Shown here: positions 16,679-24,641 of the stretch, piece after piece
Numbering within the stretch: position 1 is the stretch's first letter
How the letters are laid out: every line of letters begins with the position of its first letter
DNA from: Flavobacterium hydrocarbonoxydans
GTDB taxonomy: Bacteria > Bacteroidota > Bacteroidia > Flavobacteriales > Flavobacteriaceae
Length of the DNA: 64,000 nucleotides
NCBI RefSeq assembly: GCF_009789235.1
Contig: NZ_WSTB01000007.1
Location: 62,001-126,000, forward strand
Reading direction: 5' to 3'
Translations under genes and position numbers: made by a program
Notes under the pieces: generated by a model
What the model was told of the DNA's origin: nothing
What the model saw: only the letters and a program-made list of their open reading frames with translations
Database searches by the model: none

Positions 16679-17001
16679 AATTACTTAATGGTGCTAAAAC
16701 ATTATATTGATTAAACTCCAATCGCAGATATGCGCAAAGATAGCGCGGATTTGCAATCCGTGCCCGTCATCTACTTCAAAACAAATCTAATACTATTACC
16801 TCTAAATCATTATCTAAACCAGCATAATTTCTTGCAAAACTAAAATAATAATCTTCTTGAGCTACTACAATTTTTCAGGTTGTAGCTTTTTTGGTTTGTG
16901 ACTTTCGTTGCGGGCACGGATTGCAAATCCGCGCTGTCATATCTGATTCTTTTTCGAAACCAACATAAAATTTTCTATAAATATATCAGTAATCTAATAA
17001 T
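16679..17001. repeat. Intergenic repeats: inverted GGATTTGCAATCC copy, first half of an 84-bp direct repeat
   Basis: 16728-16766 is a perfect inverted copy of about 39 bp of 14599-14638. 16748-16831 is the first copy of an ~84-bp direct repeat whose second copy is 17701-17784. 16909-16936 is a further GCGGGCACGGATTGCAAATC copy in the opposite orientation. 16946-16990 matches 14766-14805 (TTTTTCGAAACCAACAT then TTTCTATAAATATATCA). No gene was seen. Confidence 0.8.
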
Positions 17002-17604
17002 TTATTTCGTGTGATATTCCTTTTTAAGTTCATTTAAAATAATTCTTAAACTATCTGCTCTTTGAATATTTTTATTCATGCCAATACCCTCTCGATTTAA
17101 TATTTCCAGATAATTAACACACCCATAAGCCCTATTCTTAACACCTAATTCTAAAAAATACAATAAATAATCTTTCTGAGCTGAATTTACTTTTTTTAGA
17201 TTACTTAAATATGTTATTAAACTTGCATTTGTTCCATCATAACTAAATGGAGTATCTGTATAAAATTCTAATAAATGACTAAATGCATCTGAAGCATATC
17301 TGTATTTATGATGTTTTTCAACCATCGTTAATGTATAGGGAATGATTTCTTCTTTTTTGGAATCATTATATCTATAATAAAGCTCTAACTCACCGTAAGA
17401 AGCTTCATTTCCGTTGATTTTAACATTATATTTATCCTCCATTATACGATCTACATCAAAATATTTTGACTTTTTAAAATTTTCTTTATTTTGATCTTTT
17501 ATACTTTTAGGTACTACTATTACTTTATCTATTTGCTTTTCTTTTTGACACGATACAATCAATAGAATAAGAAATATGACCTTTAAAATTTTAATTAACC
17601 TCAT
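17002..17604 (-). CDS. Lipoprotein of unknown function
   Basis: A 200-aa protein with a clear lipobox (LLIVSCQKEK, C19) after a hydrophobic N-terminus; the mature part is lysine-rich and highly charged. The C-terminal two thirds look helical, with a pattern like Sel1/TPR-type repeats (LLEFYTDTPFSYDGT, then NSAQKDYLLYFLELGVKN and YLEILNREGIGMNKNIQRAD). The family is not recognised. It is flanked by an ~84-bp direct repeat (16748-16831 and 17701-17784), which suggests insertion or duplication of this ~0.95-kb segment. Confidence 0.7.
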   Translation of the reverse strand: MRLIKILKVIFLILLIVSCQKEKQIDKVIVVPKSIKDQNKENFKKSKYFDVDRIMEDKYNVKINGNEASYGELELYYRYNDSKKEEIIPYTLTMVEKHHKYRYASDAFSHLLEFYTDTPFSYDGTNASLITYLSNLKKVNSAQKDYLLYFLELGVKNRAYGCVNYLEILNREGIGMNKNIQRADSLRIILNELKKEYHTK

Positions 17605-17880
17605 CTATTTATATTTATTTAATATTGACTTCTTTTTTCAATCAACCATTTAGAATTTAGTATACAAATCCCTTTTCCAACTAATATATCCGATAGCACT
17701 GATTTGCAATCCATGCCCGCAATCTACTTTAAAACAAATCTAACAATATTACCTCTAAATCATTATCTAAACTAATACAATTTCGAGCTGAAATCTGACA
17801 GAGTTTTTTTGCGTTCTACTTTCATCCAAAAAAAGAAATCAAACTTGTATCTTTGTAAATCAGAACTTTTACTTCAAAAA
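17605..17880. repeat. Second copy of the 84-bp direct repeat and the uvrB upstream region
   Basis: 17701-17784 repeats 16748-16831 with about ten differences, including GATTTGCAATCC and ACCTCTAAATCATTATCTAA. After it comes the uvrB promoter region. No gene was found in the gap. Confidence 0.75.
17848..17855 (+). promoter_or_regulatory. -7 box of uvrB
   Basis: TATCTTTG matches TAnnTTTG and lies 25 bp before the chosen ATG at 17881. No SOS/LexA-like palindrome was obvious. The -33 element is unclear. Confidence 0.5.
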
Positions 17881-19872
17881 ATGGATTTTCAAGTCGTCTC
17901 AGCATATAGCCCAAAAGGTGATCAGCCACAAGCAATTGATAAATTAGCACAAGGTATTCGCGATGGCGAGAAATTTCAAACTTTACTGGGGGTAACAGGT
18001 TCCGGAAAAACATTTACTGTTGCCAATGTTATTCAGGAAGTACAGAAACCTACTTTGGTTTTAGCGCATAACAAAACACTGGCAGCGCAACTGTACTCAG
18101 AATTCAAACAGTTTTTCCCGAATAATGCCGTAGAATATTTTGTTTCGTATTACGACTATTACCAACCCGAGGCTTTTATGCCGGTTACAGGTGTTTTTAT
18201 TGAGAAGGATTTGTCTATCAATGAAGAACTGGAGAAAATGCGTTTGAGTACTACTTCTTCCCTATTATCGGGGCGTCGTGATATTTTGGTCGTAGCCTCT
18301 GTTTCGTGTTTGTATGGTATTGGAAATCCTGTAGAATTTCAGAAGAATGTTATTGCTATCGAAAGAGATCAGGTGATTTCGCGTACCAAATTATTACACA
18401 GTCTGGTGCAAAGTTTATATGCCAGAACCGAAGCCGATTTTAATCCGGGGACCTTTAGAATAAAAGGAGATACGGTTGAAGTATATCCTAGTTATGCTGA
18501 TGATGCTTTCAGGATTCACTTTTTTGGAGATGAAATTGAAGAAATAGAATCGTTTGATGCTAAGACTTCGCAGGTTATTGAAAAGTTTAAAAAATTAACC
18601 ATCTACCCTGCCAATATGTTTGTGACATCACCGGATGTTTTGCAGGGTGCGATTTGGGAAATTCAGCAGGATTTGGTTAAACAGGTTGATTATTTTAAAG
18701 AAATAGGAAAACATCTGGAAGCGAAAAGACTGGAAGAACGTACTAATTTTGATTTAGAAATGATTCGGGAATTGGGTTACTGTTCAGGTATCGAAAACTA
18801 TTCCCGCTACCTTGACGGAAGACAGGCCGGAACAAGACCTTTCTGTTTGCTGGATTATTTTCCGAGTGATTATCTGATGGTAGTTGATGAAAGTCACGTA
18901 ACCATTTCACAGGTTCATGCGATGTATGGCGGGGACCGCAGCCGAAAAGAAAATCTGGTGGAATACGGATTTCGTTTACCGGCAGCGATGGACAACAGAC
19001 CCTTGAAATTTGAAGAGTTTGAAGCCATGCAAAATCAGGTGGTTTACGTATCCGCCACACCGGCTGATTATGAGCTGCAAAAGACGGACGGTGTTTATGT
19101 AGAACAAGTAATTCGTCCGACAGGATTATTAGATCCTATTATCGAAATTCGTCCGAGTCTGAATCAGATTGATGATTTGATTGAAGAAATTCAGGTGCGT
19201 TGCGAGTTAGACGAAAGAGTGCTGGTTACGACTCTGACCAAAAGAATGGCAGAGGAACTGGCGAAATATTTAACCAAAGTAAGTATTCGCTGTCGCTACA
19301 TACACTCGGATGTGGATACTCTGGAGCGTATCGAAATCATGCAGGATTTACGAAAAGGTATTTTTGATGTCTTGATTGGGGTCAACCTGCTTCGTGAAGG
19401 TCTGGATTTACCAGAAGTTTCACTGGTTGCGATTTTAGATGCTGATAAGGAGGGTTTTTTACGCAGTCACCGTTCGCTAACCCAAACTATAGGTCGTGCG
19501 GCCAGAAACCTGAACGGAAAAGCGATTATGTATGCCGATAAAATCACGGCAAGCATGCAAAAAACGATAGACGAAACCAGTTATCGCAGAACCAAACAGA
19601 TTAATTATAATACCGAAAACAATATAACACCTCAGGCTTTGAACAAAAAGATAGAGAGCGCCTTTACTAAAAACCCATTGGTAGATTATGAATTAGGAAA
19701 TACTTTAAGTGTTGCGGCTGAACCAGAAACGAAATATTTATCGAAAGCTGATTTAGAAAAAATGATTCGCGAAAAACGTAAATCTATGGAGAAAGCGGCT
19801 AAAGAACTCGACTTTTTGCAAGCTGCAAAACTGCGTGATGATATTAAAAAACTGCAGGAACAGTTGCCTTAA
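17881..19872 (+). CDS. uvrB: UvrABC excinuclease subunit B
   Basis: A 663-aa nucleotide-excision-repair helicase-like protein that loads onto damage with UvrA and then recruits UvrC. Walker A is GVTGSGKT (37-44). The damage-probing beta-hairpin is at YYDYYQPEAF, and motif II is MVVDESH. Helicase motifs V and VI are in GVNLLREGLDLPEV and TIGRAARN. The C-terminal UVR domain is EKAAKELDFLQAAKLRDDIK. The start ATG 17881 (MDFQVVSAYSPKGDQPQ) fits the family N-terminus; an upstream in-frame extension would begin before the -7 box. Length is normal. Confidence 0.97.
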   Translation: MDFQVVSAYSPKGDQPQAIDKLAQGIRDGEKFQTLLGVTGSGKTFTVANVIQEVQKPTLVLAHNKTLAAQLYSEFKQFFPNNAVEYFVSYYDYYQPEAFMPVTGVFIEKDLSINEELEKMRLSTTSSLLSGRRDILVVASVSCLYGIGNPVEFQKNVIAIERDQVISRTKLLHSLVQSLYARTEADFNPGTFRIKGDTVEVYPSYADDAFRIHFFGDEIEEIESFDAKTSQVIEKFKKLTIYPANMFVTSPDVLQGAIWEIQQDLVKQVDYFKEIGKHLEAKRLEERTNFDLEMIRELGYCSGIENYSRYLDGRQAGTRPFCLLDYFPSDYLMVVDESHVTISQVHAMYGGDRSRKENLVEYGFRLPAAMDNRPLKFEEFEAMQNQVVYVSATPADYELQKTDGVYVEQVIRPTGLLDPIIEIRPSLNQIDDLIEEIQVRCELDERVLVTTLTKRMAEELAKYLTKVSIRCRYIHSDVDTLERIEIMQDLRKGIFDVLIGVNLLREGLDLPEVSLVAILDADKEGFLRSHRSLTQTIGRAARNLNGKAIMYADKITASMQKTIDETSYRRTKQINYNTENNITPQALNKKIESAFTKNPLVDYELGNTLSVAAEPETKYLSKADLEKMIREKRKSMEKAAKELDFLQAAKLRDDIKKLQEQLP

Positions 19873-19901
19873 TTTTTTTGTTTTAAAACATTAATAGTAA
19901 T

Positions 19902-20087
19902 CCGTTGGATAAAAATTTAACACATAGAAAACATAGCTTATTGACCTCAAAAAAGGCGTTTCACTTGCATTAAAACACATAGCTATGTGTGAGAAACGAG
20001 TTTCTTTTTGATTTACTTTTTTTTTAAAATCATAAAACCTATGTTTTCTATGTGTTTCATTTAATTTTTATTCATTACATCCAAAGG
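19902..20087 (+). repeat. 190-bp terminal-inverted-repeat element, copy 2 of 3 (best preserved)
   Basis: It begins 30 bp after the uvrB stop. Outer ends are CCGTTGGAT and ATCCAAAGG (8 of 9 complementary). Perfect 18-bp inner inverted repeats are AACACATAGAAAACATAG (19919-19936) and CTATGTTTTCTATGTGTT (20039-20056). A perfect 16-bp palindrome ACACATAGCTATGTGT is at 19975-19990. GAAACGAGTTTC plus a T-run resembles a terminator. No coding capacity is present, so it is MITE-like or a mobile terminator. Confidence 0.88.
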
Positions 20088-20172
20088 GTTAATAGTAGCA
20101 AAAATAATTTGATAGAATATTTTATAAGATATTTCAAATTCATTAGTTTTATCAAAATTTTAAAATTCTGAA

Positions 20173-21399
20173 ATGAAATATCGTTTATTCCTTTTTATTT
20201 TTTTTGCCTTTATTTCCAATAGCATAGCGCAATCTGATACTACTGATGTTTTCACTACAGAAATAGAAAATTCTTCGGACATTATAAAACCCAATATCCT
20301 TTCTAATCATCCCTTTGGAATTTATATTTCCCGATTGAACCACAATTTTAATGTTCGTTCTCCTGATAAATACTCTTTTTCATTTGACTTTTCAAGCGGC
20401 AATGTCGTTCTTCCTTATGTAAAAGCATACGAATTAACAGATCCTAATGACCAGCAAAAAGCTGAAAGTATGGCCTGGCATAAACGTGAATTTGAATTTG
20501 ATCTGACTAAAGTTCCTGCCAATACCAAAGAGTTTGAAGCCGATGGTGTCATCCGGTCGTATCGCTTTACTTTTACATTGCCCATTACGGTACATCACGA
20601 ACTTAATTTCAGTTTGCGAATGAATTCCCTCGATGGCGGAAAATATCCTTATTCTATTTTTACTTCGGATGAATCAATCGAATGGTTTCACAGCAATATT
20701 GCAGGCGGCGAAGATCCGTTTTCAAGACGTTATTATGGCCTAAATAAAGCCGGAATCTCGTATAAGGATGAAACCGATAAGGTTTTAACAATGAATAATG
20801 GCGATTTTATCTTTTCAGGAATAGATATCAATTACAATTATTATCCTAAACTGGAAATGAATAAAAAGCATATTTATTTGAATTTTGGGGCGCAGCTGGG
20901 CATTAATACCTCCAGATATAATCCTGTTGCTGATTTTGGAATTTCGTCTTCGATCCTGAAAAAGATGCTCATCAAAAATAAAAACACATTAAGTTTTGGT
21001 GCAAGTATCGGGGCTTTACGTCAGCATTTTTTAGAGTATGGAGACCGGGTAAATATCAGTAATAACGATTTTTTATACAGTTTTGAAGGTCTTATTGATT
21101 ATAAAGTAAAACTTAGAAACAACAACCGTATTTCGTATGGCATCAATTATAATGTTCAAACTTCCTATAGCAATAAAAAAGACTTAGATCATATTATTTT
21201 AACGGGGGAACGAATCAATACACACTGGCAAAAAACAATATCGCATTTATACGATACTTTAGAAGGATGGAATTTTATCTGCACCTATTCCACCAGAAGA
21301 TTTTCTTATTTTGTCTATCTCAGAGAAGATCTGAATTTAGATAATGCACCCGATTTACAAACAGGGATTGGAGTTAAAATGTCAATTAAAAGAAGTTAG
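20173..21399 (+). CDS. Exported beta-rich protein, probably outer membrane, possibly DUF3187-like
   Basis: A 408-aa protein with a signal peptide (about 1-19, cleavage SIAQ-S). The mature protein alternates aromatic and polar residues as a beta-barrel would (ISYGINYNVQTSYSN, NFICTYSTRRFSYFVYLRED) and ends in a strand-like segment. The layout LNFSLRMNSLDGGKYPYSIF and RRYYGLNKAGISYKDE recalls DUF3187-type outer-membrane proteins, a tentative assignment. Its stop is only 2 nt from the convergent TerB-like stop, with no terminator between them, so the two transcripts must overlap. Confidence 0.75.
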   Translation: MKYRLFLFIFFAFISNSIAQSDTTDVFTTEIENSSDIIKPNILSNHPFGIYISRLNHNFNVRSPDKYSFSFDFSSGNVVLPYVKAYELTDPNDQQKAESMAWHKREFEFDLTKVPANTKEFEADGVIRSYRFTFTLPITVHHELNFSLRMNSLDGGKYPYSIFTSDESIEWFHSNIAGGEDPFSRRYYGLNKAGISYKDETDKVLTMNNGDFIFSGIDINYNYYPKLEMNKKHIYLNFGAQLGINTSRYNPVADFGISSSILKKMLIKNKNTLSFGASIGALRQHFLEYGDRVNISNNDFLYSFEGLIDYKVKLRNNNRISYGINYNVQTSYSNKKDLDHIILTGERINTHWQKTISHLYDTLEGWNFICTYSTRRFSYFVYLREDLNLDNAPDLQTGIGVKMSIKRS

Positions 21400-21401
21400 C
21401 T

Positions 21402-21803
21402 TTAATTGTGCTGCTCCTGAAATATCTTTAATAATAATTTTGGATCAATCATAGCATTGGGTGCTTTCTTCATCATATCCAAAATACGTTTTGTCGCACT
21501 TGGATTCAAACCCATTTCGATTGTAATTTGCTGGATAGCAGTTGCTTCTTTGGTATGCAAAATTCCATCGCAATGCATAATGAGCGCCAGTCTGTAAAAC
21601 TGCTGAATCCTTTGAAACTCTGATTTTATCACAACCGGAAAAACTTCCTGATGAAATAAATCTTTAAAAGTAGCTTCATCAATTTTTAATTCTTCTGCGA
21701 TAATTCTCAAAAAATCATATTCCCGCTGATGCAATTGCCCATCAATTGTTGAGAAAGAAATCATTTCTAAAAGCAAACTTATTTTTTCTTCTTTGGTATT
21801 CAT
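21402..21803 (-). CDS. TerB-like helical protein
   Basis: A 133-aa all-helical cytoplasmic protein with the TerB/DjlA-N type pattern: an N-terminal LLLEMISFSTIDGQLHQREY, then FLRIIAEELKIDE, then the second half LALIMHCDGILHTKEATAIQ. Both halves hold the D-G-x-x-x-x-x-E signature seen in TerB families, which bind metal. I chose ATG 21803 (MNTKEEK) over the upstream in-frame ATG at 21842. The role in this organism is unknown; related proteins are often called tellurite resistance without evidence. Confidence 0.8.
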   Translation of the reverse strand: MNTKEEKISLLLEMISFSTIDGQLHQREYDFLRIIAEELKIDEATFKDLFHQEVFPVVIKSEFQRIQQFYRLALIMHCDGILHTKEATAIQQITIEMGLNPSATKRILDMMKKAPNAMIDPKLLLKIFQEQHN

Positions 21804-21890
21804 TGAAATTATTTTTTGGCTAAAATATTGTTTTAAAACCAAATTAAAAAATCCTGCTTTAGACAGCGTTTAAGAATAATATTTCTTGTT

Positions 21891-21958
21891 TTGTAGAATT
21901 TATTTTTGATTTGTAGAACTAATTCTACAAATATATCTGTTTTTATATAATACTTTTG
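21891..21958 (+). promoter_or_regulatory. Candidate operator (three TTGTAGAA sites) and -7 box upstream of the DUF4347 gene
   Basis: TTGTAGAA occurs at 21891-21898 and 21911-21918, 20 bp apart, and inverted as TTCTACAA at 21923-21930. The last two form a perfect 8-bp dyad with a CTAA spacer. TACTTTTG at 21951-21958 is a good -7 box, which puts the dyad where -33 to -40 would be. The resulting leader to ATG 22168 is about 200 nt. This looks like a regulator site; no regulator is identified nearby. Confidence 0.5.
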
Positions 21959-22167
21959 CCAAAATTACAGCCGAAAAATAATTAATTGAACATTACTTTT
22001 TATCTACTTCTAGTGTTCAGTATCTCTACAAGCCTTCCATTATTTATTAAAATAAACAATAATAACTAATTACATCAATCAAACCTGTAATTAAATTTAG
22101 TATTGAAATACTAAATTTTTTTATATGTTTTTTCTGTAAAAAAATACAAATTTTAAAGATTATAAAA
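21959..22167 (+). other. Long AT-rich leader before the DUF4347 gene
   Basis: About 200 bp without open frame or obvious structure, probably the 5' untranslated leader of the gene at 22168 if the -7 box at 21951 is used. A TATTGAAATACTAAATTT stretch just before the start is AT-rich, as is usual for Bacteroidota initiation regions. Confidence 0.35.
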
Positions 22168-23940
22168 ATGAAAAAACTATTAAATCTTATTCCTTATTTT
22201 TTCTTTTTTCTTTTCTCCTTTTCGAGTATAGCCACACCTCTAAGTGATCATTTTTACATCGAAAAAGATATTAAAGAAACCGGGAAAATTATTTCAAATT
22301 TGACTAAAAAAGTGAATACCCAAACTTTTCAGTTATTCTCTCACGGTAAATCTGGTGAGCTCTACATCGATAATCATTGGATGAAGAAAGAAGAAATCGT
22401 TTTATTTCTTAAAAGTAAATTATCTAAAAACGTAAATCATCTCAATATATATGGTTGCGAATTTGGAAAAGATGAAAAAGGATTAACAGCCGTTCGGTAT
22501 CTGGAAAAAGAATTAGGGATTTCTGTCGCCGCTTCTACCAATATTACGGGTAAAAATGGTGACTGGGTTTTAGAACTTGGAAAACCTATTCATGTTTTAG
22601 CCATAAAGAATTATAAAGCAGATTTACAATATGGTCCTGCTGAGGATTATGATAAAGATGGTGTTGTCAATTCTAATGATCTTGATGATGATAATGATGG
22701 AATTTTAGATACTAATGAATGTGTAGGAACATCCACATTTGAGCTTACTGCAGACAACCTCGTGAATCGTAATACAACCACAGAAACTACTTTTCCAAAA
22801 ACCTATACTAATGTTTATGGTATTTCTGGTTTAAATATTAAAATAACACCATCGGGAAATTTCACGACAAATACAGCTGAGCCAAATACCCCGCAAATTA
22901 CTAATGACGGTTTCGATTTTGGAAGTTTCAAAACACATGTAAACAGAGCAAGTGGTGATGGGGTTGCAAGTAGTTGGAATATTGAATTTGTAGGATCCGT
23001 TTTTCCAACTACAGTAGTGATGTCAACACCTGGCAATTTATTTGCCCTACCCACTGGATCTTACGAACTTATCGATGTACAGCTAACGCGAATGTCAACA
23101 GGAACTTTTGCTGTTGTGGCTAATCCTGCAACCTGTGGCTTAACAGGAGATAATAGTCTTACATTATCAAGCAGTTTAAACGCCGCCTCTGGTTTTCCTA
23201 CAGTAACGGGTGTTTCAAAAGGAACCTGTGGTTTTACTTCTACCCATACAGACAATATTGGTTTTACAAAAATAGTTTTAAAATATAGCATACCTCAAAC
23301 AGTTGGAGCAACTTCAACTACACTTCAAGCGGCAAGTTTTTCTATTACGGTTTGTAATTCAGATATTGATAATGATGGAATACCAAGTGCTTTCGATTTA
23401 GATAGTGATGGTGATGGCTGTAGTGATGCTCTTGAAGGAGGAGCTAATTTTACTAATGCTAATTTGGTAAATTCCAGCATAGCAGGAGGAAACTCAGGTA
23501 CTGGTTATACCGGAAGTTCTACTATTCCAATTATTCAAAATCTGGGGAATACCGTAGGAAGTACCGGAGTTCCTACAATTGCCGGAACCGGACAAACTGT
23601 TGGAGATTCGAGAAATGGGTTGGTAAATTCATGTATTTGCTACAAACCTGGTGTTACTTCCGGAACAGGAGGATTACCTTCTGTTACGGGAATATCCAAT
23701 TTTTTAGGTCTTCCGGGTAATCCCAAATATTGGCTAACAAACATGCCAAAAAATGGCGCATTGGTAATGGGCTCTAAAGACAAAGGATTCGTAATTACCA
23801 GAATTGCAAATCCTGAAACCGTTATTACAGGGGCAAATGCCGTAAAAGGGATGTTGGTTTTTGATACTGCAGCCAATTGTTTGAAAATGTACGATGGAAC
23901 GCAATGGTTCTGTTTGACACAAAAATGTATAGATAATTAA
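22168..23940 (+). CDS. DUF4347-domain surface protein with thrombospondin type-3-like calcium motifs
   Basis: A 590-aa exported protein. After a signal peptide (about 1-23), residues 25-165 match DUF4347 (QLFSHGKSGELYIDN, LNIYGCEFGKDEKG, VAASTNITGKNGDWVLE), the N-terminal domain of large adhesins and cadherin-like proteins. Calcium-binding DxDxDG repeats follow at about 170-190 (DYDKDGVVNSNDLDDDNDGI) and again around 395-415 (DIDNDGIPSAFDLDSDGDG). The C-terminus holds GMLVFDTAANCLKMYDGTQW, a motif also found in the next gene. It is probably cell-surface or secreted and Ca-stabilised. No T9SS C-terminal domain was recognised. Confidence 0.85.
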   Translation: MKKLLNLIPYFFFFLFSFSSIATPLSDHFYIEKDIKETGKIISNLTKKVNTQTFQLFSHGKSGELYIDNHWMKKEEIVLFLKSKLSKNVNHLNIYGCEFGKDEKGLTAVRYLEKELGISVAASTNITGKNGDWVLELGKPIHVLAIKNYKADLQYGPAEDYDKDGVVNSNDLDDDNDGILDTNECVGTSTFELTADNLVNRNTTTETTFPKTYTNVYGISGLNIKITPSGNFTTNTAEPNTPQITNDGFDFGSFKTHVNRASGDGVASSWNIEFVGSVFPTTVVMSTPGNLFALPTGSYELIDVQLTRMSTGTFAVVANPATCGLTGDNSLTLSSSLNAASGFPTVTGVSKGTCGFTSTHTDNIGFTKIVLKYSIPQTVGATSTTLQAASFSITVCNSDIDNDGIPSAFDLDSDGDGCSDALEGGANFTNANLVNSSIAGGNSGTGYTGSSTIPIIQNLGNTVGSTGVPTIAGTGQTVGDSRNGLVNSCICYKPGVTSGTGGLPSVTGISNFLGLPGNPKYWLTNMPKNGALVMGSKDKGFVITRIANPETVITGANAVKGMLVFDTAANCLKMYDGTQWFCLTQKCIDN

Positions 23941-23957
23941 TTTTAAAAAAAACTGAT

Positions 23958-24467
23958 ATGAAATTTTCAACTCTATTGATACTATTGATTGGACTATCAT
24001 TAAATAGTCAGGCACAGTCCAGCATCGGAAAAATACCAGCTGACGGAGCCGGAATATTAGACTTTAAACAAAATACAACTCTTGGCATTGTATTACCTCA
24101 TCTAACCAGTACAGCCAAAGTGGTAACACCAGGAACTCTTTTTTATGATGTCAATACGAAGAAAGTAATGTATCGTGACAATAACAGTATTCAGGATTTA
24201 TCTATAAAAACCGGAAATTTTACTGCTAGCACTGATTACACCAACTTAATTGTAGATAATTCGCGTGTTACCGTAGTGGGAGCATCAGGATCTAGTGCTA
24301 CTGGAATTGTAATATTAGAATCGGCCACTAAAGCGCTCATTTTACCAAAAGTAGCCAGCCCTCATCTCAATATTGTAAACCCAGAACCCGGAACCATTTG
24401 TTATGATACAGTTAAAAACTTATTTTGTGTTTATGATGGAAAAGAATGGGCTTTTTGGGGAAAATAA
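23958..24467 (+). CDS. Small exported partner of the DUF4347 protein, unknown function
   Basis: A 169-aa protein with a signal peptide (about 1-19, cleavage SQAQ). It carries two copies of the short motif shared with the upstream protein's C-terminus: GTLFYDVNTKKVMYRDNNSI and GTICYDTVKNLFCVYDGKEW. Between them is a low-complexity valine/serine/alanine-rich segment (VTVVGASGSSATGIVILESA). It starts 17 nt after the DUF4347 gene and a terminator follows, so the two genes form one operon. The shared motif suggests interaction, or a common assembly or cell-surface anchoring function. Confidence 0.78.
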   Translation: MKFSTLLILLIGLSLNSQAQSSIGKIPADGAGILDFKQNTTLGIVLPHLTSTAKVVTPGTLFYDVNTKKVMYRDNNSIQDLSIKTGNFTASTDYTNLIVDNSRVTVVGASGSSATGIVILESATKALILPKVASPHLNIVNPEPGTICYDTVKNLFCVYDGKEWAFWGK

Positions 24468-24500
24468 GAGCTTCATAATAAATCTTAAATACTATAAAAT

Positions 24501-24540
24501 ATATCCTATTAGTTGAACTACTATTAGGATATTTTTATTT
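24501..24540 (+). terminator. Intrinsic terminator of the DUF4347 operon
   Basis: A 12-bp stem with one mismatch, ATATCCTATTAG (24501-24512) and CTATTAGGATAT (24521-24532), encloses an 8-nt loop and is followed by TTTTATTTTA. Confidence 0.75.
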
Positions 24541-24641
24541 TACCTAGAATGACTAAAAATTGTACTTTAAACTTGCTTTTGTTTTAATGTAAAAAAGTAA
24601 TTTGCTACTTTTAGCCCTTTATTAAACAATAAACAGTAAAA

